Positions 7,699 to 13,746 of a DNA stretch of 17,677 nt are shown here, one piece after another (position 1 is the stretch's first letter; each line of letters opens with the position of its first letter). The DNA lies in NCBI GenBank assembly GCA_050944685.1, contig JBMNRP010000035.1:1-17677 (forward strand), given 5' to 3'. The notes below the pieces were generated by a model. It searched no databases. It was not told where the DNA came from and saw only the letters and a list, made by a program, of their open reading frames with translations. The position numbers were made by a program, and so were the translations under genes. The stretch comes from CADBRN01 sp050944685. Lineage in GTDB: Bacteria > Bacillota > Clostridia > Lachnospirales > Lachnospiraceae.

Positions 7699-8910
7699 AT
7701 GGCGAATAAGGGGAGTTTGCAGCGCAGGAAGCGGAGGCGAACGCGAAATCTGGTTCTGATCTGCGTGATTTTCGGTTTGGCGGTATTTGCCGGCCTGTTT
7801 TACACGACGGACGTCGAGGTGGTCGGAAACAGCCGCTACACGGATGCTCAGATCGAAGAGATGGTGATGACAGGCGTGCTCTCGCACAATACGGTTCTGA
7901 TGTCGCTGGTGCATGGGAAGGTTCACCCGGACGCTCCCCTCATCAGCAGTATCGAGGTGGAGTACATCAACCGCAACAAGCTGCGTCTCAATGTAATTGA
8001 AAAATATCCGGTCGGCTACATCGTGCAGTCGGGCACGCAATATTATTTCGACAAGGACGGTCTGGTCCTCGAGAAGGTCGAGGGGACGTCGAGTCAGGAC
8101 GCCGCGGCGGACGAAGGCGAGGTCTCGGGAGACGGAACCGCGTCGGAGGATCTGTCCGGCGAGACCGCGTCGGTATCCTCGTCCTCCTCCGCGGCGAGCA
8201 GTTCTGCAGCTTCTTCCGCGGCGGGCAGTTCCGCAGCTTCTTCCGCCGTGAGCAGTTCCGCGACGGGCAGTTCCGTGACGAGCGATTCCGCTACGGACGG
8301 ATCGGCGGTGGACGAGGCGTCGAATCCGGCCAATGTGACGCCGGACGAAAAAGATGCCGCCTCGGGAAACGCCGGCTCCGGTTCAGAGGACGGAAGCTCA
8401 TCGGATTCTTCCGGCAGCAGCTCGGCGGAAGCCGAGATCTCCCCGGTCAGGGAGGGTACGAATGCGGAAGACGACAGTTCGAACTCCGATGAGCAGAAGG
8501 AGACGATCACACCCGCGCTTACGGACGTCCCGCTGATCACGGGTCTTGACGTCGGCGAGGCGAAGGTGGGAGAGAAGCTGGAGGTTAAGGACAGCTCGGT
8601 TTTCCAGACGATTTTCGCGCTCACAAAGCTGATTGACAAGCTGGATATTCAGCCGGACAGCGTTGAGTTTGACAGCTCGCTGAATATGACGCTGCACTAC
8701 GAAAACGTCCGCATTCAGCTCGGGTCGGACGACCTGCTGGAGGAAAAAATGACGCGGGCGGCGGCCATCCTTCCGGATCTGACCGGGATGTCGGGGGTTC
8801 TGCATCTGGAGAACTATTCGAGTGACACGGAGAACATTATTTTTGACTCCGACGACTCCGCCGCCACGACCGGTACGGACGGCAGTCAGTCCGGAACAGA
8901 TGCCGGCTGA
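7699..8910 (+). CDS. divIB: Cell division protein DivIB/FtsQ with a large Ser/Ala-rich insertion
   Basis: DivIB/FtsQ is a single-pass divisome protein that complexes with FtsL and DivIC. The 403-residue product has a basic cytoplasmic N-terminus, a membrane segment (~15-34), a POTRA domain (TTDVEVVGNSRYT to about residue 108) and the start of the beta domain (YYFDKDGLVLEKV, 115-127). About 145 residues of Ser, Ala, Glu, Asp and Gly follow (~130-275) before the beta domain resumes with VPLITGLDVGEAKVG (277 on). Relatives are about 250-300 residues because these two parts are nearly adjacent. The ATG at 7699 is preferred: a weak AGGGAA (7683-7688) precedes it and the basic/TM start is complete; a TTG at 7627 would add 24 unconvincing residues. 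Last gene before the separate ftsZ promoter. Confidence 0.88.
   Translation: MANKGSLQRRKRRRTRNLVLICVIFGLAVFAGLFYTTDVEVVGNSRYTDAQIEEMVMTGVLSHNTVLMSLVHGKVHPDAPLISSIEVEYINRNKLRLNVIEKYPVGYIVQSGTQYYFDKDGLVLEKVEGTSSQDAAADEGEVSGDGTASEDLSGETASVSSSSSAASSSAASSAAGSSAASSAVSSSATGSSVTSDSATDGSAVDEASNPANVTPDEKDAASGNAGSGSEDGSSSDSSGSSSAEAEISPVREGTNAEDDSSNSDEQKETITPALTDVPLITGLDVGEAKVGEKLEVKDSSVFQTIFALTKLIDKLDIQPDSVEFDSSLNMTLHYENVRIQLGSDDLLEEKMTRAAAILPDLTGMSGVLHLENYSSDTENIIFDSDDSAATTGTDGSQSGTDAG
8170..8307 (+). repeat. Degenerate Ser/Ala codon repeat tract inside divIB/ftsQ
   Basis: The DNA iterates blocks such as GCAGTTCCGCAGCTTCTTCC with small changes, coding for a run of SSAASS/AGSS/AVSS units. It is the core of the insertion in the divIB product. 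The in-frame, degenerate character suggests expansion by slippage followed by drift, producing an unstructured external linker. Confidence 0.7.
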
Positions 8911-8941
8911 AATACGACAGGCAGAACTCACAAAAAAACAG

Positions 8942-8970
8942 TTGAAAAGTTTTGATTCAGATTATATTAT
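8942..8970 (+). promoter_or_regulatory. Promoter in front of ftsZ
   Basis: TTGAAA (8942-8947) and TATTAT (8965-8970) are separated by 17 bases in an AT-rich island that stands out from the GC-rich genes around it. It gives ftsZ its own transcript start (~8977), separate from or added to read-through from divIB, for which no terminator is seen. Confidence 0.78.
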
Positions 8971-8994
8971 AGAGTAGTATATGTAAGAAAATAA

Positions 8995-9009
8995 TTCCAT
9001 ATTATGGAA
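8995..9009 (+). promoter_or_regulatory. Small inverted repeat in the ftsZ leader
   Basis: TTCCAT and ATGGAA flank a 3-base ATT centre, about 20 bases after the expected transcription start and 23 bases before the Shine-Dalgarno site. It could be an operator or a weak leader hairpin. No regulator can be assigned from sequence alone. Confidence 0.35.
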
Positions 9010-9046
9010 ATCAGATAGGCGCAGAACCGCTAAGGAGGAAATTGTT

Positions 9047-10201
9047 TTGTTAGAGATTATGACAAATGAATCTGAGCCGGCCGCAAAAATTATTGTCGTC
9101 GGTGTCGGAGGCGCCGGAAACAATGCCGTCAACCGCATGGTTGAGGAGGCAATCGCCGGAGTGGAGCTCGTAGGGATCAACACCGATAAACAGGCGCTCA
9201 GCATGTGCAAGGCCCCGACGGTCCTTCAAATCGGAGAAAAGATCACAAAGGGACTTGGCGCCGGTGCAAAGCCGGAAGTCGGACAGAAGGCCGCTGAGGA
9301 AAGCACGGATGAGATCTCCCATCTGCTTGAGGGTGCGGACATGGTATTCGTTACCTGCGGAATGGGCGGCGGAACCGGGACCGGTGCAGCGCCGATCGTC
9401 GCTTCTCTGGCAAAAGAAATGGGCATTCTGACGGTAGGCGTCGTTACGAAGCCGTTCCGTTTCGAGTCCAAGACCCGCATGAATAACGCCCTTGCCGGCA
9501 TAGATAAGCTGAAAGGATGCGTAGACACGCTGATCGTCATCCCGAATGACAAGCTGCTCGAGATTGTGGACCGGCGCACGACCATGCCGGAGGCTCTGAA
9601 AAAAGCCGACGAGGTTCTGGAGCAGGCCGTGCAGGGCATCACCGATCTGATCAATGTGCCCGCGCTGATCAACCTCGACTTCGCGGATGTTCAGACCGTC
9701 ATGAAAGACAAGGGAATCGCCCACATCGGAATCGGTACCGCGAAGGGAGACGACAAGGCACTCGAGGCCGTTCAGGAAGCCTGCGTGAGCCCGCTTCTGG
9801 AGACCACGATCGAGGGCGCGTCCCACGTCATCATCAATATTTCCGGAGACATCAGCCTGATGGATGCGAACGACGCTGCCAGCTACGTACAGAACCTGGC
9901 CGGACCGGACGCCAACATCATCTTCGGAGCGATGTACGACGACACGAATTCCGACTCCGCGACCATCACCGTCATCGCGACCGGACTGGACGACGCGACG
10001 GCCAGAGAGGCCAGCGTCGAGGGAACGAAGAAGGCGAAGAAAGAGACGCAGGAGAACGCGTTCGCGAGTGCGGGTTACAAGACTCCTTCCTTCAAGATGC
10101 CGGAGCCGGTACAGCCGCGCAGAGCCGTATCGAGAAACAGCACCACAAACGGAGTCAAGAAGGATATCCAGATTCCGGATTTCCTGAAGAACCGCAACTG
10201 A
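9047..10201 (+). CDS. ftsZ: Cell division GTPase FtsZ
   Basis: FtsZ polymerises with GTP at midcell and organises the divisome. The 384-residue protein has the N-terminal nucleotide loop GVGGAGNNAVNRM (19-31), the tubulin signature GGGTGTGAAP (107-116), the synergy loop NLDFADVQTVM (209-219), a variable Lys/Glu-rich linker (~335-370) and a conserved C-terminal peptide ending IPDFLKNRN that binds membrane tethers. TTG at 9047 is chosen as start because AAGGAGGA (9032-9039) lies 7 bases before it; the first in-frame ATG (9059) is 19 bases away. No ftsA is adjacent, as is common in Clostridia. The gene has its own promoter at 8942-8970. Confidence 0.98.
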   Translation: MLEIMTNESEPAAKIIVVGVGGAGNNAVNRMVEEAIAGVELVGINTDKQALSMCKAPTVLQIGEKITKGLGAGAKPEVGQKAAEESTDEISHLLEGADMVFVTCGMGGGTGTGAAPIVASLAKEMGILTVGVVTKPFRFESKTRMNNALAGIDKLKGCVDTLIVIPNDKLLEIVDRRTTMPEALKKADEVLEQAVQGITDLINVPALINLDFADVQTVMKDKGIAHIGIGTAKGDDKALEAVQEACVSPLLETTIEGASHVIINISGDISLMDANDAASYVQNLAGPDANIIFGAMYDDTNSDSATITVIATGLDDATAREASVEGTKKAKKETQENAFASAGYKTPSFKMPEPVQPRRAVSRNSTTNGVKKDIQIPDFLKNRN

Positions 10202-10227
10202 TCCGCTTTTTGAGGCGGTTTCCATCG

Positions 10228-10273
10228 CCGGACGGGTCCGGATAGCAGCCCTTTTGCGGAACAGAGAAAAGGG
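10228..10273 (+). other. Two hairpins in the ftsZ 3' region
   Basis: CCGGAC-GG-GTCCGG (10228-10241) and CCCTTTT/AAAAGGG (10249-10255 and 10267-10273, 11-base loop) follow ftsZ, after a short CCGC/GCGG hairpin at 10203-10218. None has a convincing T tract. They may protect the 3' end of the ftsZ mRNA or be part of a structured untranslated RNA. Confidence 0.4.
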
Positions 10274-10351
10274 ACGGTGCCGATCGGATGAAGACGGAAT
10301 ATCCGGAACAAAAGAACCGGAAAACTGTCCGGGGGGAATAATGGAAATAAT

Positions 10352-10400
10352 GGGATCTGTCCCGGAGCATCATCCTTCCGGAGGCAGGTCCCCTTTTGTT
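10352..10400 (+). terminator. Intrinsic terminator of the ftsZ transcript
   Basis: GGGATCTG (10352-10359) pairs with CAGGTCCC (10385-10392), including one G-U, enclosing a second stem in which CCGGA pairs with TCCGG. It is followed by CTTTTGTT. It lies about 150 bases after ftsZ and before the promoter of the next operon, so it probably ends the dcw transcript. Confidence 0.6.
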
Positions 10401-10434
10401 GCACGCCCGGGCGGCGAAAAACACGGATTTTCCT

Positions 10435-10478
10435 CCGGTTTCCCGCCGGTTCCGGTCCGGTTTCACGCCGGTCCGCTC
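10435..10478 (+). repeat. 22-bp imperfect tandem repeat next to the FHA operon promoter
   Basis: Two consecutive 22-base units (10435-10456 and 10457-10478) share CCGGTTTC, then CGCCGGT, at the same spacing. They match at 16 of 22 positions and end 2 bases before the -35. The location suits an upstream regulator site, but simple duplication is possible. Confidence 0.5.
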
Positions 10479-10480
10479 GG

Positions 10481-10509
10481 TTTACATATCGTGACGATTC
10501 ATATATAAT
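10481..10509 (+). promoter_or_regulatory. Promoter of the FHA/TadZ-like/membrane protein operon
   Basis: TTTACA (10481-10486) and a perfect TATAAT (10504-10509) are separated by 17 bases, a near-consensus sigma-A promoter. Transcription should start near 10516, leaving a leader of about 65 bases before the ATG at 10581. Confidence 0.82.
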
Positions 10510-10580
10510 ACATATTGGCAATCTTTATCAGGTGCGGGCCTCATGCGCCGCGCCGGAAACAGATTTCAGGGGGATGTTTC

Positions 10581-11408
10581 ATGATTGATTTTTTGCTGAA
10601 CAGTGATGAAGTATTTGACCAGACACAGTATCTGGCGGTGAACGAGGGAAAGCTGACGCACGTGTTTCCCTGCCGGAAGATCCGCTATAACAGCAGCGTG
10701 AAAATCGCGGTTTTCCCGGACGGCTGCCGGCCGCTCGAGGCCGTGAAGCAGGACAGCTCGCTCGACGAAGTGTGCGAGGCGGGAAAGGAGTTCCTGGACG
10801 CGATAGAAGAGGCGACGACCCACAAAGAACTCTATCCGGAGAACTTTGTCCTGGACCTGGACAATATCTACCAGAACCAGGCGAAAAAGAAGGTCAGCCT
10901 GATCTATCTCCCCGCGCGGGTTCCGGAGACGGACAAAGAGAATGAGAACGAGATCTATACCAGGCGCGTCTACGGTGTCCTGTCCGAGCTTTTCCAGGGA
11001 ATTCACGGCGGGGATACGATGATCCGCCAGATTGAGTACCAGCAGGATCAGAAGCTCGGGGACTGGGACCAGCTCCGCCATACGCTGGACAAGCGTGTCG
11101 CGACCGAGGATGACAAGATCACTATGAAGGCGGAGGTGAACGGAGAAGAGCTCCGGTTCGACATTGGCCATGAGATATTTCACATTGGAAAAGACCCGTC
11201 CCTCTCGGACGGTGTGATCCGCGACGTGGAGGGGATTGCCCCGGTGCACGCGGAGGTCGGCTGGAATGACATCAGTTTTTACGTGATCGATCTCTCCAGC
11301 GAGACCGGCACCTTCGTCAACGACGTGCGTATTGTCCCGGAGACGCAGGTCCCGATCGGAAAGGGAACCGTCATCCGGCTGGGCAGTCTGTCGTTCAGTG
11401 TTGAATAA
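10581..11408 (+). CDS. FHA domain protein with DUF6382-like N-terminal region
   Basis: A 275-residue soluble protein. Residues ~1-170 resemble the N-terminal region (DUF6382-like) that accompanies FHA domains in Lachnospiraceae, with FPCRKIRYN and PENFVLDLDNIY segments; this assignment is from recollection of the family and is tentative. Residues ~185-275 are an FHA domain: FHIGKDPSLSDGVI, APVHAEV (histidine kept) and TGTFVNDVRI (asparagine kept), ending in a VIRLGSLSF strand. FHA domains bind phosphothreonine peptides. The usual Arg of the GR motif is Lys (IGK) and the usual Ser before x-x-H is replaced, so phosphate binding may be altered. The ATG at 10581 follows AGGGGGAT (10568-10575) by 5 bases. 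A TadZ-like ATPase follows 20 bases later. No Ser/Thr kinase is in the window. Confidence 0.82.
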   Translation: MIDFLLNSDEVFDQTQYLAVNEGKLTHVFPCRKIRYNSSVKIAVFPDGCRPLEAVKQDSSLDEVCEAGKEFLDAIEEATTHKELYPENFVLDLDNIYQNQAKKKVSLIYLPARVPETDKENENEIYTRRVYGVLSELFQGIHGGDTMIRQIEYQQDQKLGDWDQLRHTLDKRVATEDDKITMKAEVNGEELRFDIGHEIFHIGKDPSLSDGVIRDVEGIAPVHAEVGWNDISFYVIDLSSETGTFVNDVRIVPETQVPIGKGTVIRLGSLSFSVE

Positions 11409-11428
11409 TAACGGGTGAAAAAAACTAC

Positions 11429-12490
11429 ATGGGAAACCGACACAATCTCGTAATCATTGATACGGACAGCGAGTATGTGAAAGGGATCGAAGAGGACGTC
11501 ATCCGCAATTACGCGGAGCGCGTCGACGTCCAGATCCTCACGGACCAGTCCTATATCGATGCTTACTTTTCGGAAAAAAGAGACATCGACGTACTGATCG
11601 TCGATGAAAATAATTACGGGCCGTATCTGTCGGAGCACAATATCCGCCAGACCTTCCTGATGCTCTCGGAGATCGCGATTGACCGCGAGGTGCCGGCCAA
11701 TGTGCGCCCGATGGTGAAATTCCTCCCGAAGGAGGAGGTGTTCCGCGCGATCAACGACACCTTCGCCCACTTCGACCTGGAGGGATCCCTCGACCCGGGA
11801 CGGGAAAACCGCGTCACGCGCGTGATCGGCGTATACTCGCCGATCGGAGGATGCGGCAAGAGCCTGATCAGCATCGGGCTCTCGCGGAAGCTCTACCGCC
11901 TGGACCAGAGAGTCCTGCTCGTCGGATGCGACGATGTGCAGAGCTTCGAGGCGTTCTACGACATGAAGGATTTCGCCGAGGACCGTCTCGCGAAAAAGCT
12001 GATCGAGCAGGACGAGGAGACATACTGGCTGATCATGCAGAATACGGGTTCGGACGGGTTCCACTACCTGAAGCCGTTTTCCCGCGTTCCGCACGCGCTC
12101 GGCGTCGGGAGAACGCAGTGGCGTCCCTTCCTCACTCTGATGCGCGAGAAAAAAGACTACGATTACATCGTTCTGGACATCGGTTCCCGCGTGGACGAGG
12201 CGAGCCGCGCCCTGATGGACCGCGTGGACGTGATCGTCCTGGTCACCGAGCCGAACCTTATTGCCACCCGCAAGATGCTCCGCATCTCGGGGGACACGGA
12301 CATGCTGCCCGCGAAACAGTGTTTCATCATCAGCAATCAGTATCACTCGGACGGACTGCGCTTCTCGGAAGACGCCATCTTCGACAGTCTGACCGCTTAT
12401 TCTGACTGGAGGGATGCGCTCGACGATCCGATGTTCTATCGCCTCGCCCTCAGCATTACTGAGATGTGGAAGCCCGACGGACAATCCTGA
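11429..12490 (+). CDS. TadZ/CpaE-like ATPase (receiver-like domain plus MinD/ParA-type P-loop domain)
   Basis: The 353-residue protein has an N-terminal receiver-like fold (~6-115) with an acidic pair after the first strand (D11, D13) and D59 in DVLIVDE at the phospho-acceptor position. A ParA/MinD-type ATPase follows, with P-loop SPIGGCGKS (137-145) and a Walker B-like DYIVLDIGS. This is the layout of TadZ/CpaE, which place Tad pili at the pole; a TadZ from Eubacterium rectale has a known structure. The P-loop has Ile where ParA/MinD proteins carry the signature Lys (position 139). No TadA/CpaF ATPase, TadB/C, pilin or prepilin peptidase is nearby, so its role may be positioning of something else. 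The FHA gene ends 20 bases upstream and the membrane protein starts 12 bases downstream. Confidence 0.82.
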   Translation: MGNRHNLVIIDTDSEYVKGIEEDVIRNYAERVDVQILTDQSYIDAYFSEKRDIDVLIVDENNYGPYLSEHNIRQTFLMLSEIAIDREVPANVRPMVKFLPKEEVFRAINDTFAHFDLEGSLDPGRENRVTRVIGVYSPIGGCGKSLISIGLSRKLYRLDQRVLLVGCDDVQSFEAFYDMKDFAEDRLAKKLIEQDEETYWLIMQNTGSDGFHYLKPFSRVPHALGVGRTQWRPFLTLMREKKDYDYIVLDIGSRVDEASRALMDRVDVIVLVTEPNLIATRKMLRISGDTDMLPAKQCFIISNQYHSDGLRFSEDAIFDSLTAYSDWRDALDDPMFYRLALSITEMWKPDGQS

Positions 12491-12502
12491 GGAGGAATAC
12501 CC

Positions 12503-13693
12503 ATGGCTTTTCGTCTGAATCGGTGGATCCACCACCAGCGTGACCGTATACGGTTAAACCAGAGAAGCTATATTATTTATACCATTCTGAGAATCCTCGT
12601 CATCGTCACGGCCATCCGCTGTCTCATGCAGCAGAATTACGAGGATTTCGTGCTCTGCCTGCTTTCCCTGTTTCTCTTTCTGCTCCCGTCGTTTTTCTCG
12701 GAGCAGCTGAAGATCAGCATCCCGCCGCTCTTTGAGATGCTGATTTATCTCTTTATCTTCGCGGCGGAAATCCTGGGCGAGGTCAATAACTATTACACCG
12801 CCATTCCCGGCTGGGACACGATGCTTCACACGATCAACGGCTTTCTGTGCGCGGCCATCGGATTTTCCCTCATCGACATCCTGAACCGGCACAGCAAGAA
12901 CCTGAACCTGTCCCCCGCCTATCTGACTCTGGTGGCCTTCTGCTTCTCGATGACCGTCGGCGTACTCTGGGAGTTCATCGAGTTTTTCTGTGATTCGACC
13001 TTCTTTCTCGACATGCAGAAGGACCGGTTCATCCACACGATCAGCTCGGTCGCCCTCGATCCGACGCACTCGCAGATCCCGGTGCGCATTTCCCATATCG
13101 TAAAGACCGTCATCTATTCGGCGGACGGGAGCACGACCACCCTCGATCAGGGCTATCTCGACATCGGTCTCATCGATACGATGAAGGACCTCTTCGTCAA
13201 TTTCATCGGAGCGGTCGTTTTCTCCGTCATCGGCTATCTGTACGTCAAGAAACGGGAGAACAATTCCATCGCGAAGGAGCTGCTGCTCACCTCGCTTTCC
13301 GACGAGGAGCTCGAAAAACAGGAGCAGGAAATCGAGCAGCGCAAGCAGAAGATGATCGCGGAGTCCGCCAGAAGGCAGGAACAGATCCGCACGGAGCGGG
13401 AGCGCCGGAAAAAGAAATGGCACGACGACGCCGAGCGGATCGAGGAAGACCTGAAGAAGGGACTGGAGGGCGAATTCAAACATTCGGAGTGGAAGGAAGC
13501 GAGGAAGTCCGGAAAAACCACGCCGGACGAAAACCCGCAGGAGTCCCCGGAAGAGAACTCCCCGGAAAACGCTCAGAATCCCTCACAGGAGGAGAAAACC
13601 GCCGAAAGCAGCCGGGAGTCCGAAAAGGAGAAAAACCAGGCGGAGAACGGCCGGAAATCTCCCGGAGAGGAAAAGCAGTCCCCGAAGGAGTGA
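12503..13693 (+). CDS. Polytopic membrane protein (YjdF/DUF2238-like) with long cytoplasmic coiled-coil tail
   Basis: Residues ~1-250 carry about six membrane segments (near 23-41, 47-65, 73-92, 107-127, 139-161, 229-247). The motifs WDTMLHTINGF (104-114) and GVLWEFIEFF (153-162) resemble the D-x-x-x-H and G-x-x-(W)E-x-x-E motifs of YjdF/DUF2238 proteins, whose function is unknown. Residues ~252-325 form a highly charged predicted coiled coil, and ~335-396 a disordered Glu/Lys/Ser/Pro tail. GAGGAGGAA lies just before the ATG, 12 bases after the TadZ-like gene, so it is the third gene of this operon. A membrane anchor for the ATPase/FHA pair is a reasonable guess, not shown. Confidence 0.75.
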   Translation: MAFRLNRWIHHQRDRIRLNQRSYIIYTILRILVIVTAIRCLMQQNYEDFVLCLLSLFLFLLPSFFSEQLKISIPPLFEMLIYLFIFAAEILGEVNNYYTAIPGWDTMLHTINGFLCAAIGFSLIDILNRHSKNLNLSPAYLTLVAFCFSMTVGVLWEFIEFFCDSTFFLDMQKDRFIHTISSVALDPTHSQIPVRISHIVKTVIYSADGSTTTLDQGYLDIGLIDTMKDLFVNFIGAVVFSVIGYLYVKKRENNSIAKELLLTSLSDEELEKQEQEIEQRKQKMIAESARRQEQIRTERERRKKKWHDDAERIEEDLKKGLEGEFKHSEWKEARKSGKTTPDENPQESPEENSPENAQNPSQEEKTAESSRESEKEKNQAENGRKSPGEEKQSPKE

Positions 13694-13719
13694 AAACAAT
13701 TCCCATCCGAAAGAACAGG

Positions 13720-13746
13720 AAAAGCCCCGCCTCACATCAGCGGGGC
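13720..13746 (-). terminator. Terminator of the cardiolipin synthase gene, overlapping its stop
   Basis: Read on the minus strand, GCCCCGC and GCGGGGC (13740-13746 and 13724-13730) form a 7-bp GC stem, followed by TTTT (13723-13720). The cls stop codon (13732-13734) lies in the loop. No T tract exists on the plus strand, so it serves mainly the minus gene; the convergent membrane-protein transcript has no clear terminator of its own. Confidence 0.7.

Noticed and set aside
8170..8307. CRISPR or minisatellite array in the divIB repeats
   Set aside because: The units are degenerate, contiguous and in frame, without spacers; a protein low-complexity tract explains them.
9050..10225. 391-codon minus-strand ORF antisense to ftsZ
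   Set aside because: Exact antisense of ftsZ with compositionally biased translation; no ribosome site or family resemblance.
10155..10521. Short ORFs on both strands between ftsZ and the FHA gene
   Set aside because: They cross hairpins, the terminator and the promoter, and no ribosome site or recognisable protein was found.
11279..12535. 418-codon minus-strand ORF antisense to the TadZ-like gene
   Set aside because: Shadow of a gene with clear receiver and P-loop features; no motif of its own.
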